From: Collimonas fungivorans Ter331
GTDB taxonomy: Bacteria > Pseudomonadota > Gammaproteobacteria > Burkholderiales > Burkholderiaceae_D
Length of the DNA: 64,000 nt
Assembly (NCBI RefSeq): GCF_000221045.1
Contig: NC_015856.1
Coordinates: 248,001-312,000 of the forward strand
Direction: 5' to 3'
In this document: in pieces, positions 40,640 through 50,307 of the stretch
How positions within the stretch are numbered: the stretch's first letter is position 1
Layout: every line of letters begins with the position of its first letter
Notes under the pieces: generated by a model
Database searches by the model: none
Seen by the model: only the letters and a program-made list of their open reading frames with translations
What the model was told of the DNA's origin: nothing
Program-made: the position numbers and the translations under genes

Positions 40640-41086
40640 TTATGCGTTGAAACGCACCGCTTGCCTTGCCAGCAGGCGCCAATGGCCGCTATCCTTTTTC
40701 CACACCATCAGGATTTTCAGGGATACATTGCCTGGCTTGCCTGAGTCGTTGGTGACCGCCACCAGGGTATGACGCACCACTGCGGTATCGCCCGAGATCT
40801 TGACGCTCTGATCCGACAGGGCGATGCTGGTGAAGTCTGATGCGCCGCTGACCAGCGCGCCTATGAATTCCGCCTTGTCCTGCACCTTGCCGTTCGAGTG
40901 GCCATAGCTCAGTTCGTCCAGCGCCAGCCGGTCAAGCGCTGCGCGGTCGCCGGGATGGAGCATTGCCGCCCGCAATTGCTCGACTTGCTCTGCTACTCTT
41001 TCTTCATCGGGGGCTGCAGCCGCTCCGTGGGCGATGCTCATGGAGCAGATCACCGCAGCGCATAAATGCATCCATTTCTTAAACAT
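40640..41086 (-). CDS. Exported NTF2-like (DUF4440) protein
   Basis: A 148-residue secreted protein: signal peptide (LCAAVICSMSIAHGAAAA), then VEQLRAAMLHPGDRAALDRLALDELSYGHSNGKVQDKAEFIGAL and a C-terminal sheet (AVVRHTLVAVTN; VSLKILMVWKKDSGHWRLLARQAV). Fold is SnoaL/DUF4440, ligand unknown. A GAGAT ribosome site is seen. A copy of the GntR operator shared by the uronate genes lies 27 bases upstream of its start, so it may belong to that regulon. Confidence 0.75.
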   Translation of the reverse strand: MFKKWMHLCAAVICSMSIAHGAAAAPDEERVAEQVEQLRAAMLHPGDRAALDRLALDELSYGHSNGKVQDKAEFIGALVSGASDFTSIALSDQSVKISGDTAVVRHTLVAVTNDSGKPGNVSLKILMVWKKDSGHWRLLARQAVRFNA

Positions 41087-41112
41087 TCAGATCTCCTTGG
41101 TGGCTTGTTTTC

Positions 41113-41136
41113 TTATCAGTCATCATACAACTTGAA
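41113..41136. promoter_or_regulatory. GntR/FCD operator, copy 1
   Basis: TTATCAGTCATC-A-TACAACTTGAA, in reverse orientation to copy 4, identical to it except for the central base. It is upstream of the exported NTF2-like gene and 195 bases before the uronate dehydrogenase start. Confidence 0.75.
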
Positions 41137-41220
41137 GTGATTTCCACAATGCCGGATTTTCGTCAGTTATTCCAATCAAATAGGTGATTTGACAAGGACG
41201 GCACGGACAAGAGATAATCG

Positions 41221-41245
41221 TTCAAGTTGTATGACAACGTATAAC
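41221..41245. promoter_or_regulatory. GntR/FCD operator, copy 2
   Basis: TTCAAGTTGTA-T-GACAACGTATAAC; the left half equals copy 4, the right half is diverged. It lies 86 bases upstream of the uronate dehydrogenase start. Confidence 0.65.
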
Positions 41246-41331
41246 ATCAGACGGAAGCATGGTCAAGGGCAGCACCGCCGCAGATACGCGACAATGCCTG
41301 CGATCTCTCTCAAATCGACACGGGACACGGC

Positions 41332-42171
41332 ATGAGCGACAAGACAAATAATGTAGAAGGCGGCGCGCGCTACCAGCGTCTGTTATTGACCGGCGCCGGC
41401 GGCGGCCTGGGCAAGGTATTGCGGCCAAGGCTGGCGGCGTTTGCCGCCACCGTCAGGGTTTCCGACCTGGCTGCGACGTTGACAGAAGACGGCGCGCCGC
41501 ATGAAGAAGTACAGCCCTGCGATCTGGCCGACCGCGCCGCGGTCGATGCGCTGGTGGCCGGCTGCGACGCCATCGTGCATCTGGGCGGGGTGTCGGTGGA
41601 GCGGCCGTTCGAAGAAATCCTGGAAGCCAACATCAAGGGCGTGTTCCACATATACGAAGCGGCGCGGCGCCATGGCGTCAAGCGTGTCGTCTTCGCCAGC
41701 TCCAACCATGTCACCGGCTTTTATCGGCAAGACCAGGTGATCGACAGCCATGACCTGCGGCGCCCGGACGGTTATTACGGCTTGTCCAAATCCTACGGCG
41801 AAGACATGGCGCAGCTGTATTTCGACCGTTACGGCATCCAGACAGTCAGCATCCGCATCGGCAATTCCTTCCCGACCGCGAAGGACCGGCGCGCGCTGGC
41901 CTGCTGGCTGAGTTATGACGACCTGACGGAGCTGCTGCGCTGCAGCCTGTTTACACCGCAGGTGGGACATACGGTGGTGTACGGGATGTCGGACAATAAC
42001 GGCGTCTGGTGGAATAACCGCCATGCTGCGCATCTCGGTTATACGCCGCGCGACAGCTCGGAACAATTCCGCGCTGCGGTTGAAGCTCAGCCTCTGCCCG
42101 CCGCCGACGATCCTCTGCGGATATACCAGGGCGGTATGTTTACCGTGGCGGGGCCGTTCGATCTGCAATAA
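41332..42171 (+). CDS. udh: Uronate dehydrogenase
   Basis: A 279-residue SDR-fold enzyme with the NAD-binding LLLTGAGGGLGKVLR, the acidic strand end VRVSDLAA, and the catalytic Tyr149-xxx-Lys153 (YGLSK). Blocks VVFASSNHVTGFYRQD and IRIGNSFPTAKDRRAL... are those of bacterial uronate dehydrogenases, which oxidise galacturonate or glucuronate to the aldarolactone using NAD+. It is convergent with the semialdehyde dehydrogenase and near the other oxidative-pathway genes. Two GntR operator copies lie upstream. Confidence 0.85.
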   Translation: MSDKTNNVEGGARYQRLLLTGAGGGLGKVLRPRLAAFAATVRVSDLAATLTEDGAPHEEVQPCDLADRAAVDALVAGCDAIVHLGGVSVERPFEEILEANIKGVFHIYEAARRHGVKRVVFASSNHVTGFYRQDQVIDSHDLRRPDGYYGLSKSYGEDMAQLYFDRYGIQTVSIRIGNSFPTAKDRRALACWLSYDDLTELLRCSLFTPQVGHTVVYGMSDNNGVWWNNRHAAHLGYTPRDSSEQFRAAVEAQPLPAADDPLRIYQGGMFTVAGPFDLQ

Positions 42172-42213
42172 ATATAGATGATGCGTGGATAATGAATCTA
42201 TAGTCGTTATATT

Positions 42214-42241
42214 GCAACCACCGCCAGGCAGCGGTGGTTGC
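42214..42241. terminator. Perfect 11-bp hairpin between convergent genes
   Basis: GCAACCACCGC (42214-42224), loop CAGGCA, GCGGTGGTTGC (42231-42241). It is between the stops of uronate dehydrogenase and the semialdehyde dehydrogenase, and is probably a two-way terminator although no long T-run follows. Confidence 0.65.
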
Positions 42242-42249
42242 CCGCATCA

Positions 42250-43827
42250 TCAAGCCGCCACGAACTCTCCGTCTACCAAACGCGACAAGCCTGATGGATT
42301 GCCATCCTGGAGTTCGATCGGCAGCAGCGCCCCCGGCAAGTCCTGGTAGCACACCGGCCGCAGGAAGCGGTCGATGGCAGTGGCGCCGACCGAGGTGCTG
42401 CGGCTGTCGGAGGTCGCCGGGAACGGGCCGCCGTGCACCATCGCATATGACACTTCCACACCAGTCGGAAAACCATTGACCAGGATGCGGCCGGCCTTGC
42501 GCTCCAGCGTCGGCAGCAGCTTGCGCGCCAGCGCGTGGTCTTCTTCATCCAGTTGCAGCGTAGCGGTCAGCTGGCCGGCCAGGTGTTCGGCGACGGCGCG
42601 CATTTCGTCTTCGTCGCGGCAGGCGACCAGCAGCGAGCTGGGGCCGAAGATTTCATCTTCCAGCTGCTCGGTGGCGAGGAAGGTAGCGGCGTCGGTAGAG
42701 AACAGCGTCGCCTGGGCTGCGCATGGCGCTGCCGGCGCCTGGCCCTGGCCGAGCGTATCGACGCCGGCCAGCGCGCCCATGCGCTCGACGCCGGCGACAT
42801 AGGCGTCGTGGATGCCGGGCGTCAGCATGGTGCCTGCCGCCTTGGTCTTCAATGCCTGCAATGCCGCTTCCTGGAACTGCACCAGATGTTCGCCAGCCAG
42901 GCCGATCACCAGGCCGGGATTGGTGCAGAACTGGCCGACCCCCATGGTCAGCGAATCGACGAAAGCCGTGCCGATTTTTGCTGCACGCGCAGCCAGCGCA
43001 TGCGGCAGCAGGAACATCGGATTGATGCTGCTCATCTCGGCGTACACAGGAATCGGTTCACGCCTTTGCGCCGCTGCGCGCACCAGCGCCAGTCCGCCCT
43101 GGCGCGAGCCGGTGAAGCCGACCGCCTTGATCGCAGGGTGGCTGACCAAGGCCTGGCCGACTTCGTTGCCGGCGCCGATGACCAGGGAAAACACGCCTTC
43201 GGGCAGTTTGCAGGCAGCGACCGCCTGCTGGATCGCACGTCCCACCAGTTCCGAGGTGCCGGGATGGGCATTGTGGGTCTTGACCACTACCGGGCAGCCG
43301 GCCGCCAGCGCCGAGGCGGTGTCGCCGCCGGCCACCGAGAACGCCAGCGGGAAATTGCTGGCGCCGAACACCGCGACCGGGCCGATGGCGATCTTGCGCA
43401 GGCGCAGGTCGGAGCGCGGCGGAGTCCGTTCCGGCAGCGCCGAATCAAGGGTGGCGCCGAGGTAATTGCCGGCGCGCAGCACGCTGGCGAACAAGCGCAA
43501 CTGGCCGACGGTGCGGCCGCGTTCGCCTTCCAGGCGTGCGGTAGGCAGGCCGGATTCCTGCGCGGCGCGTTCGATCAGCGCCGGTCCCAGCGCCAGGATG
43601 CCGCCGGCGATTTCTTCCAGGAATTCCGCGCGCTGCTGCGCGGTGGTTGCGCGATAGCTGTCGAAAGCCTGTTGCGCCAGGGTGCAGGCGCGATCTACCT
43701 CAGTGACGCCGCCGGCGCCGAAATCCGGGCCGATCTTTTCATTGGTGGCGGGATTGACGGCACGCAGCGTGCCTTCCGCGCCGCGCACTGCAGATTGGCC
43801 GATGAGCATTTCACCAGTGATATTCAT
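42250..43827 (-). CDS. Alpha-ketoglutarate semialdehyde (2,5-dioxovalerate) dehydrogenase
   Basis: A 525-residue aldehyde dehydrogenase of the NADP+-type KGSADH branch: [30 protein letters not shown] in the cofactor region, [10 protein letters not shown], the general base Glu in [12 protein letters not shown], and the nucleophile Cys in [17 protein letters not shown] tail features fit the 2,5-dioxovalerate dehydrogenases (EC 1.2.1.26), which make 2-oxoglutarate. It is downstream of kdgD on the same strand, separated by a large palindrome, and catalyses the last step of the aldarate pathway encoded here. Confidence 0.85.
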   Translation of the reverse strand: MNITGEMLIGQSAVRGAEGTLRAVNPATNEKIGPDFGAGGVTEVDRACTLAQQAFDSYRATTAQQRAEFLEEIAGGILALGPALIERAAQESGLPTARLEGERGRTVGQLRLFASVLRAGNYLGATLDSALPERTPPRSDLRLRKIAIGPVAVFGASNFPLAFSVAGGDTASALAAGCPVVVKTHNAHPGTSELVGRAIQQAVAACKLPEGVFSLVIGAGNEVGQALVSHPAIKAVGFTGSRQGGLALVRAAAQRREPIPVYAEMSSINPMFLLPHALAARAAKIGTAFVDSLTMGVGQFCTNPGLVIGLAGEHLVQFQEAALQALKTKAAGTMLTPGIHDAYVAGVERMGALAGVDTLGQGQAPAAPCAAQATLFSTDAATFLATEQLEDEIFGPSSLLVACRDEDEMRAVAEHLAGQLTATLQLDEEDHALARKLLPTLERKAGRILVNGFPTGVEVSYAMVHGGPFPATSDSRSTSVGATAIDRFLRPVCYQDLPGALLPIELQDGNPSGLSRLVDGEFVAA

Positions 43828-43858
43828 TGATATTCCTTAGTTCGATTTCTGGCATTTG

Positions 43859-43926
43859 GTAGGGTGGGCACGTTTTTGTGCCCACGCTGTTGATACGCGT
43901 GGGCACAAAAAACGTGCCCACCCTAC
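43859..43926. repeat. Palindromic element, GTAGGGTGGGCAC family, copy 1
   Basis: A 29-base left arm (43859-43887) and a 30-base right arm (43897-43926) are reverse complements apart from one extra A, around a 9-base loop. Each arm also contains a small inner palindrome (GTGGGCAC ... GTGCCCAC). It lies between kdgD and the semialdehyde dehydrogenase, so it could end or stabilise transcripts. The second copy is at 45041. Confidence 0.8.
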
Positions 43927-43954
43927 AGATAGTGCTTTTGTGAGCGCACTGATA

Positions 43955-44866
43955 TTACTGCGGTCCCTGCGCCAGAATCAGTGCCTTCAGCTGTTCCCGT
44001 TCTTCCACATTGAGATCAATCAGCGGTGTGCGCACCGGCCCGCCGTCATGGCCGACTATGGTGGCGCCGGCCTTGACGATACTGACCGCGTAACCGGCTT
44101 TCTTGTTGCGGATCGCCAGGTAAGGCAGGAAAAAATCGTCCAGCAGGCGGCCGGTGGTGGCGTGGTCGTCGTTCTTGATCGCGCTGTAGAAATCGATCGC
44201 CATCTTCGGCAGGAAATTGAATACCGCCGAGGAATACACCGGCACGCCGAGCGCCTTGTAGGGCGCGGCAAACAGTTCCGCTGTCGGCAAGCCGCCGAGA
44301 TAACTCAGGCGATCGCCCATGCGGCGCCGTATCGACACCATCAGTTCGATGTCGCCGATGCCGTCCTTGAAGCCGATCAGGTTAGGGCAGCGCGCCGCCA
44401 GCAGTTCTACCGAATCCGCATTCAGGCGGCAGATGCCGCGGTTGTACACCACCACGCCGAATTTCACCGAGTTGCAGATGGCTTCCACATGCGCGACCAG
44501 GCCGTCTTGCGAAGCTTCGGTCAGGTAGTGCGGCATCAGCAGGATGCCTTGCGCGCCGAGGCGTTCGGCTTCCTGCGCGAAAGCGATCGCGGTGCGGGTC
44601 GGGCCGCCGGCGCCGGCCAGGATAGGCACTTTGCCGCGGCAGGTTTCGACCGCCACCCGCACCACGTTGGAATACTCCGCGGTCGTCAGCGAAAAGAACT
44701 CGCCGGTGCCGCCCGCCACAAACAAGGCGCTCGCACCGTAGGGCGCCAGCCAGTCGAGCCGAGCTGCATAGGTGCTGGGGCGGAATTCGCCTTGCGCATC
44801 GAAATCGGTGATCGGGAAGGACAGCAGGCCGGAGGAAAGCGTTTGTTTGAGTTCTTGAGGAGTCAT
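43955..44866 (-). CDS. kdgD: 5-dehydro-4-deoxyglucarate dehydratase
   Basis: A 303-residue member of the DapA/NAL aldolase superfamily. [14 protein letters not shown], the Tyr in VVYNRGIC, and the Schiff-base Lys167 in IGFKDGIGD identify KdgD (EC 4.2.1.41), which decarboxylates and dehydrates 5-keto-4-deoxyglucarate to 2,5-dioxovalerate in the cytoplasm. The C-terminal GGPVRTPL is conserved in the family. It precedes the semialdehyde dehydrogenase, its natural next enzyme. A GntR operator copy lies 80 bases upstream. Confidence 0.9.
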   Translation of the reverse strand: MTPQELKQTLSSGLLSFPITDFDAQGEFRPSTYAARLDWLAPYGASALFVAGGTGEFFSLTTAEYSNVVRVAVETCRGKVPILAGAGGPTRTAIAFAQEAERLGAQGILLMPHYLTEASQDGLVAHVEAICNSVKFGVVVYNRGICRLNADSVELLAARCPNLIGFKDGIGDIELMVSIRRRMGDRLSYLGGLPTAELFAAPYKALGVPVYSSAVFNFLPKMAIDFYSAIKNDDHATTGRLLDDFFLPYLAIRNKKAGYAVSIVKAGATIVGHDGGPVRTPLIDLNVEEREQLKALILAQGPQ

Positions 44867-44945
44867 GGTCTAGGGATGAAGTAGTGCTGCGGTTGATAAT
44901 CGGATGCTTGCGCCGCAAGAAGGCGTCCGGCATCCGGGTGATTGA

Positions 44946-44965
44946 GTTATCAGTCATCGTACAAC
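44946..44965. promoter_or_regulatory. GntR/FCD operator, copy 3
   Basis: GTTATCAGTCATCGTACAAC, the reverse complement of the right 20 bases of copy 4 except at the variable base. It lies 80 bases upstream of the kdgD start codon, in the promoter region. Confidence 0.75.
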
Positions 44966-45040
44966 AAAGATTTGCAGTATGCAAGCCTGGAAATGTTGTT
45001 TGTTTAATTGGAGAGAGAGAAAAACGGCGGCAAAAGGCTG

Positions 45041-45155
45041 GTAGGGTGGGCACCTGTGCCCACGCGTGAATTCACGCCACGTACATGCCATTCCGATACC
45101 ACGCGGATGTAATTCGGTTATCTCGGTTACGCGTGGGCACAGGTGCCCACCCTAC
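45041..45155. repeat. Palindromic element, GTAGGGTGGGCAC family, copy 2
   Basis: A 27-base left arm (45041-45067) is the exact reverse complement of 45129-45155, flanking a 61-base spacer. Each arm folds on itself (GGTGGGCAC-CT-GTGCCCAC). It sits between kdgD and the GntR gene ending at 45167. Related by its GTAGGGTGGGCAC start to the copy at 43859. Confidence 0.8.
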
Positions 45156-45166
45156 TGGCCGCTGAG

Positions 45167-45937
45167 TTACGACGCTAGCGCCATGCTGTCCTGCACCTTG
45201 CGCAAACGCTCGCGGCTGTTGCTCAGGTGGGTGCGCATCGCAGCCCGCGCAGTTTCCGGATCCTGGCGCACGATGGCATTATAGATATCTTCGTGTTCGC
45301 GGTGGACGCGGTCCAGGTAAGCCGCCGGATCGTCATGCGCCAGCTTGGCGGAATTGATCCGGGTGCGCGGAATGATGGTGGTGCCGAGGTGGGTCAGGAT
45401 GTCGACAAAATAACGGTTGCCGGTGGCTTGCGCGATGTGCAGGTGGAACTGGACATCGGCCGCGACCGAGTCGCCGTGCTCATGGGCGCTCTTCTGGAAG
45501 GCGTCCAGCGCCATCCGCATCTGCGCCAGCTGCTCGTCGCTGCGGCGCGCCGCAGCCAGCCCGGCAGCTTCCGCTTCGAGGCTGATGCGCAGTTCCAGGA
45601 TGGCCAGGATATCGCGCATGGTGATCACGGTTTCCGGATCGATGTCGAAGTTGCTGGAGCTGCTGGCCGCCAGCACAAAAGTGCCGATGCCGTGGCGCGT
45701 CTCTACCAGCCCCGACGCCTGCAGGTGCGAAATCGCCTCGCGGATCACGGTACGGCTGACGCCCTGGGTGCGCATCAGCTCGGATTCGGTCGGCAGCTTG
45801 TCCCCCGGCTTGCTGCTGCCGCTGCGAATACTGTCGGCAATATTGGCGACCACGCTCTGCGCCAGGTTGCGATGCTTCTTGCGCGGTGCGCCAGGATCGG
45901 GCTGCGCCGTGAGCGATGTATTGAGCGGTGTATTCAT
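45167..45937 (-). CDS. GntR-family regulator with FCD domain (aldarate/uronate regulator)
   Basis: A 256-residue protein: winged helix with QSVVANIADSIRSGSSKPGDKLPTESELMRTQGVSRTVIREAISHLQASGLV, then an FCD domain (ITMRDILAILELRISLEAEAAGLAA; VQFHLHIAQATGNRYF; HREHEDIYNAIVRQD) with the three conserved His. It lies between kdgD and the divergent transporter gene. The only motif repeated at all pathway promoters (copies 1-4) also lies in its own upstream region, so it probably regulates itself and the pathway, with an aldarate or keto-deoxy acid as inducer. Confidence 0.85.
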   Translation of the reverse strand: MNTPLNTSLTAQPDPGAPRKKHRNLAQSVVANIADSIRSGSSKPGDKLPTESELMRTQGVSRTVIREAISHLQASGLVETRHGIGTFVLAASSSSNFDIDPETVITMRDILAILELRISLEAEAAGLAAARRSDEQLAQMRMALDAFQKSAHEHGDSVAADVQFHLHIAQATGNRYFVDILTHLGTTIIPRTRINSAKLAHDDPAAYLDRVHREHEDIYNAIVRQDPETARAAMRTHLSNSRERLRKVQDSMALAS

Positions 45938-46000
45938 AGGTGGGGGCCGCGAGAAAGGTAAATCTAGTTGCTAAAATATTTTTCGCTGATTATACTACGA

Positions 46001-46025
46001 TTCAAGTTGTAGGATGACTGATAAC
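46001..46025. promoter_or_regulatory. GntR/FCD operator, copy 4
   Basis: TTCAAGTTGTA-G-GATGACTGATAAC in the divergent region between the GntR gene (start 45937) and the transporter gene (start 46194). It is the most complete copy and could control both directions. Confidence 0.75.
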
Positions 46026-46193
46026 ATCACGGTAGTTTAACGCAAGTTAAACATCAAGAATAATAAGAACGGCGCCTTGTAACAAGCCCTCGGCCTGGAC
46101 CCGCAGCACGCGGTGCGGGCCGCGAGTGGCGGAAGCTGCGCATTCCAGGCCGCTTTGCCGCAGGCGCCGACTCTGGCGAAACAGGAGACGTAA

Positions 46194-47609
46194 GTGAATA
46201 ACGATAAAACGGCGGGGCCGGCAATAGCCCCGCGCGGCAAGCTGCGCTACATGATTTTGTTCATGCTGTTTGCGGTGACCACTTTCAATTACGCTGACCG
46301 TGCGATTCTTTCCATTGCCGGCACGGCGATGAAGGGCGAGCTGGGCTTCGATGCGGTCACCATGGGTTTCATCTTCTCGGCTTTCAGCTGGGCCTATGTG
46401 CTGGGGCAATTGCCGGGCGGCTGGCTGCTTGACCGCTACGGTTCGAAACGGGTGTACGCCGCCAGTATCTTCATCTGGTCGCTGTTCACCCTGCTGCAGG
46501 GCGGCGTGCATTTCCTTGGCGTGCTGTGGGCGGTGCCGGCCTTGTTCATGCTGCGTTTCATGGTGGGCCTGGCGGAAGCGCCGTCGTTTCCCGCCAACGG
46601 CCGCATCGTCGCCGCCTGGTTCCCGACTACCGAGCGCGGCACCGCCTCGGCGATTTTCAACTCCGCGCAATATTTCGCCACGGTATTGTTCGCGCCCCTG
46701 ATGGCCTGGATCACGCACGCCTACGGCTGGTCGGAAACGTTCGTGGTCATGGGCGCGGCCGGGCTGGTGCTGAGCATGGTCTGGATGCAGGTGATGTACA
46801 GCCCGAAAGACCATCCGCGCATGACGCCGGCGGAACTGGCGCATATCCGCGACGGCGGCGGCCTGGTCGACATGGATCAGGGACTGGGGCAGAGACAAGG
46901 ACGTGCGGCAGGCAAGGGCCCGCAGGTGAACCGCGGCGTCAAGCTGGGTTATCTCAAGCAGCTGCTCAGCAACCGCATGCTGGCCGGCGTCTACCTCGGC
47001 CAGTACTGCATCAATACCATCACCTATTTTTTCCTGACCTGGTTTCCGATCTATCTGGTGCAGGAGCGCGGCATGTCGATCCTGAAGGCCGGCATCGTGG
47101 CGTCGCTGCCGGCGATCTGCGGTTTCCTGGGCGGGGTGCTGGGCGGCCTGATTTCGGACCGGCTGATCAAGCGCGGTTTTTCGCTGACCTGGGCGCGCAA
47201 GATTCCCATCGTCGCCGGGCTGCTGCTGTCGACCACCATGATCTTGTGCAATTACGTCGATACCCAGTGGATGGTGGTCGGCATCATGGCGCTGGCGTTT
47301 TTCGGCAAGGGCGTCGGCGCCCTCGGCTGGGCAGTGGTGGCGGATACTTCGCCGAAAGAAATCATCGGCCTCACCGGTAGCCTGTTCAACATGTTCGGCA
47401 ACATCGCCGGCATCACGGCGCCGATCGTGATCGGCTATATCATCAAGCAGACCGGTTCCTTCGAGTGGGCGCTGGTGTACGTCGGCGCCAATGCCTTGCT
47501 GGCCGTGATCAGCTACCTGGTGATCGTGAAAGACATCAAGCGCGTCGAGCTCAAGCCGCTGGACGATGCAGGGCAGCCGTACAAGAAATTATCTGGAGTG
47601 GAATCATGA
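46194..47609 (+). CDS. MFS transporter, aldarate/hexuronate (GudP/ExuT) type
   Basis: A 471-residue 12-helix permease. [57 protein letters not shown] at the N-terminus and [25 protein letters not shown] are the anion:cation symporter (ACS) signatures of glucarate, galactarate and hexuronate carriers. AGGAGA precedes the GTG start at 46194. Its stop overlaps the galactarate dehydratase start (ATGA), so the two are coupled: import then dehydration. Confidence 0.9.
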   Translation: MNNDKTAGPAIAPRGKLRYMILFMLFAVTTFNYADRAILSIAGTAMKGELGFDAVTMGFIFSAFSWAYVLGQLPGGWLLDRYGSKRVYAASIFIWSLFTLLQGGVHFLGVLWAVPALFMLRFMVGLAEAPSFPANGRIVAAWFPTTERGTASAIFNSAQYFATVLFAPLMAWITHAYGWSETFVVMGAAGLVLSMVWMQVMYSPKDHPRMTPAELAHIRDGGGLVDMDQGLGQRQGRAAGKGPQVNRGVKLGYLKQLLSNRMLAGVYLGQYCINTITYFFLTWFPIYLVQERGMSILKAGIVASLPAICGFLGGVLGGLISDRLIKRGFSLTWARKIPIVAGLLLSTTMILCNYVDTQWMVVGIMALAFFGKGVGALGWAVVADTSPKEIIGLTGSLFNMFGNIAGITAPIVIGYIIKQTGSFEWALVYVGANALLAVISYLVIVKDIKRVELKPLDDAGQPYKKLSGVES

Positions 47610-49180
47610 GCAAGGCAGCAACCGACAGTAACGCGCCGTTGTATATCCGCATGCAGGAGCAAGACAACGTCGCCATCGTCGCCAACGACGGCGGCTTGCC
47701 TGCCGGTTCGGTATTTCCCTGCGGGCTGGTGCTGCGCGACAAGGTGCCGCAAGGCCACAAGGTTGCCCTGGGCGAGATTGCCGAAGGCGAGGCGATCGTG
47801 CGCTACGGCGTGGTGATCGGTTATGCGCAGCGGCCGATCGCGCAAGGCAGCTGGATTGACGAATCGCTGGTCAGGATGCCGCCGGCGCGGGAACTGAGCA
47901 ACCTGCCGATCGCCACCCGCACTCCTGCAGTGGCGGCGCCGCTGGAAGGCTATACCTTCGAAGGTTATCGCAACGCCGACGGCTCAGTCGGCACCCGCAA
48001 CATCCTGGCGATCAGCACCACGGTGCAATGCGTGTCCGGGGTGGTGGAGCATGCGGTCAAGCGCATCAAGGCCGAGCTGCTGCCCGCTTATCCGCATGTC
48101 GACGATGTCATCGGCCTGGAGCACACCTATGGCTGCGGCGTGGCGATCGACGCGCCGGGCGCCGAGATTCCGATCCGCACCCTGCGCAACATTAGCATGA
48201 ATCCGAATTTCGGCGGCCAGGCGATGGTGGTCAGCCTGGGCTGCGAAAAACTGCAGCCGGGACGGTTGTTCCCGCAGGGTTCGATTCCCATCCAAAGCAC
48301 CGGCGGCAGGGAAGACGGCTTGCGCGTGGTGTGTCTGCAAGATGCAGAGCATGTCGGTTTCGAATCGATGATCGTGTCCATCATGGCCACGGCGAAGGAA
48401 CAGCTGGCTGAACTGGACAAGCGCCGCCGCGTTACCTGCCCGGCGTCGGAGCTGGTGGTCGGCGTCCAGTGCGGCGGCAGCGACGCCTTTTCGGGCGTGA
48501 CCGCGAATCCGGCGGTAGGCTTCGCCAGCGACCTGCTGGTGCGCGCCGGCGCCGCCGTGATGTTTTCCGAAACCACCGAAGTGCGCGACGGTATCGACCA
48601 GTTGACCGCGCGCGCCGCCAGCGCCGAGGTGGCGCAAGCCATGATCCGCGAGATGGCGTGGTATGACGATTACCTGACCCGCGGCGGCGTCGACCGCAGC
48701 GCCAACACCACGCCCGGCAACAAGAAGGGCGGCCTGGCCAACATCGTCGAAAAGGCCATGGGCTCTATCGTCAAATCCGGCAGCAGCGTGATTTCCGGCG
48801 TGCTGTCGCCAGGCGACAAACTCAGGCAAAAGGGTTTGATCTACGCCGCCACGCCTGCCAGCGATTTTGTCTGCGGCACCTTGCAGCTGGCGGCCGGCAT
48901 GAACCTGCATGTCTTCACCACCGGCCGCGGCACGCCCTACGGCCTGGCCGCGGTGCCGGTGATCAAGGTCGCCACCCGCAACGACCTGGCGCGGCGCTGG
49001 CACGACCTGATGGACATCAACGCCGGCCGCATCGCCAGCGGCGAGGCCAGCATCGAAGACGTCGGCTGGGAACTGTTCCACCTGATGCTGGATGTCGCCA
49101 GCGGCCGCAAGCAGACCTGGGCCGAGCATCACAAACTGCACAATGCCTTGACGCTGTTCAATCCGGCGCCGATCACCTGA
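47606..49180 (+). CDS. garD: Galactarate dehydratase
   Basis: A 524-residue enzyme, the usual length for GarD. N-terminal SAF-like part ([21 protein letters not shown]), then the UxaA-type body with [77 protein letters not shown] and [18 protein letters not shown]. It converts galactarate to 5-keto-4-deoxyglucarate (EC 4.2.1.42), the substrate of KdgD here. Conserved Cys and His residues suggest an Fe-dependent site. Coupled to the transporter gene by a 4-base overlap. Confidence 0.9.
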   Translation: MSKAATDSNAPLYIRMQEQDNVAIVANDGGLPAGSVFPCGLVLRDKVPQGHKVALGEIAEGEAIVRYGVVIGYAQRPIAQGSWIDESLVRMPPARELSNLPIATRTPAVAAPLEGYTFEGYRNADGSVGTRNILAISTTVQCVSGVVEHAVKRIKAELLPAYPHVDDVIGLEHTYGCGVAIDAPGAEIPIRTLRNISMNPNFGGQAMVVSLGCEKLQPGRLFPQGSIPIQSTGGREDGLRVVCLQDAEHVGFESMIVSIMATAKEQLAELDKRRRVTCPASELVVGVQCGGSDAFSGVTANPAVGFASDLLVRAGAAVMFSETTEVRDGIDQLTARAASAEVAQAMIREMAWYDDYLTRGGVDRSANTTPGNKKGGLANIVEKAMGSIVKSGSSVISGVLSPGDKLRQKGLIYAATPASDFVCGTLQLAAGMNLHVFTTGRGTPYGLAAVPVIKVATRNDLARRWHDLMDINAGRIASGEASIEDVGWELFHLMLDVASGRKQTWAEHHKLHNALTLFNPAPIT

Positions 49181-49189
49181 CAGGATAAA

Positions 49190-50278
49190 ATGCATCAATA
49201 TTTCTGCCGTCTGTGTCTTTCCCTGGGGTTCATGATGATGAACGTTTCGGCTTTGGCTTCGGCCAAAACCATGGTGTATGTGTCGAACGCCGACAGCCGC
49301 GACATTTATGTCATGGAGCTGAGCCAGTCGGACGGCAGCGCCAGCCTGGTGGAGAAGGTGGCGACCGGCGGCACGGTCATGCCGCTGGCGGTCAGCCCCG
49401 ACCGCCGCTTCCTGTACGCCTCCTTGCGTTCGCTGCCGTATTCAGTCAGCAGTTTCGCCATCGACCGCCAAAGCGGCAAGCTGAGCCTGTTGTCGACCGT
49501 GCCGCTGGCCGACAACATGGCCAACCTGGCGACCGACAAGACGGGCCGTTTCTTGCTGGCGGCGTCCTACACCGGCAACAAGATTTCCATCAACCCGATT
49601 GCCGACAAGGGCGATGTAGGAGCGCAGCCGCTGGCGGTGATTCCGACCCGGGAAAAAGCCCATGCGATAGCGACCGATCCGGCCAATACCTACCTGTTTG
49701 CCAGCAGCCTGGGTGGCGACGTCATCCTGCAATATCGCTTCGATGCAAGCAGCGGCCAGGTCACGCCCAACGTTCCGCCGTATGTGGAAACCAGGCAGGG
49801 CGCCGGCCCACGCCACTTCGTGTTCGACCGCCGCGCCCGTTTCGTCTACGGCACCAACGAACTGGACGGCAGCCTGAATACTTATCGCTACGATGCCGGC
49901 AGCGGCGTCTTGACATTGCAGGCTTCGGTGTCCCTGCGGCCCAAGGATTTCCAGGGCGCGGCGCTGGCGCCGGCCGACCTGCACCTGACGCCCGACGGTC
50001 GTTTTCTGTACGCCTCGGAGCGCACCTCCAGCACGCTGACCGGCTTTGCCGTCGATCCCGATAACGGCGCATTGACCCTGATCGGCACTTTTCCCACCGA
50101 GACTCAGCCGCGCGGCTTCAATATCGATCCAGGCGGCCGCTACTTGCTGGCGGTCGGCCAGAAATCGAACCGCATGAGCAGCTACGCCATCGACCAGAAC
50201 AGCGGCGCCCTGCGTTTGCTGCATCAGTACGATATGGGGGCAAATCCCAACTGGATCGAGATCGTCGACCTGCCATAG
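49190..50278 (+). CDS. Exported lactonase-family beta-propeller
   Basis: A 362-residue protein with a signal peptide (LCLSLGFMMMNVSALASA) and a seven-bladed propeller of the 6-phosphogluconolactonase (YbhE/Lactonase) type: TMVYVSNADSRDIYVMEL, HAIATDPANTYLFASSLGGDVI, RHFVFDRRARFVYGTNELDGS, DLHLTPDGRFLYASERTSSTL, PRGFNIDPGGRYLLAVGQKSN. It starts 9 bases after garD, so it belongs to the operon. Cytoplasmic relatives open sugar lactones; export here implies work on external or periplasmic aldarolactones. Activity not shown. Confidence 0.8.
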   Translation: MHQYFCRLCLSLGFMMMNVSALASAKTMVYVSNADSRDIYVMELSQSDGSASLVEKVATGGTVMPLAVSPDRRFLYASLRSLPYSVSSFAIDRQSGKLSLLSTVPLADNMANLATDKTGRFLLAASYTGNKISINPIADKGDVGAQPLAVIPTREKAHAIATDPANTYLFASSLGGDVILQYRFDASSGQVTPNVPPYVETRQGAGPRHFVFDRRARFVYGTNELDGSLNTYRYDAGSGVLTLQASVSLRPKDFQGAALAPADLHLTPDGRFLYASERTSSTLTGFAVDPDNGALTLIGTFPTETQPRGFNIDPGGRYLLAVGQKSNRMSSYAIDQNSGALRLLHQYDMGANPNWIEIVDLP

Positions 50279-50283
50279 CCGAT

Positions 50284-50304
50284 GCGGCTGGCAAGGCCGG
50301 CCGC
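50284..50304. terminator. Hairpin between convergent genes
   Basis: GCGGCTGGC (50284-50292), loop AAG, GCCGGCCGC (50296-50304), one G-T wobble. It lies between the lactonase stop (50278) and the stop of the minus-strand gene (50308). No T-run. Confidence 0.45.
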
Positions 50305-50307
50305 CTA

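Noticed and set aside
44382-45053. Minus-strand ORF of 223 codons overlapping kdgD and its promoter
   Set aside because: Out-of-frame shadow of kdgD running through the operator and promoter region.
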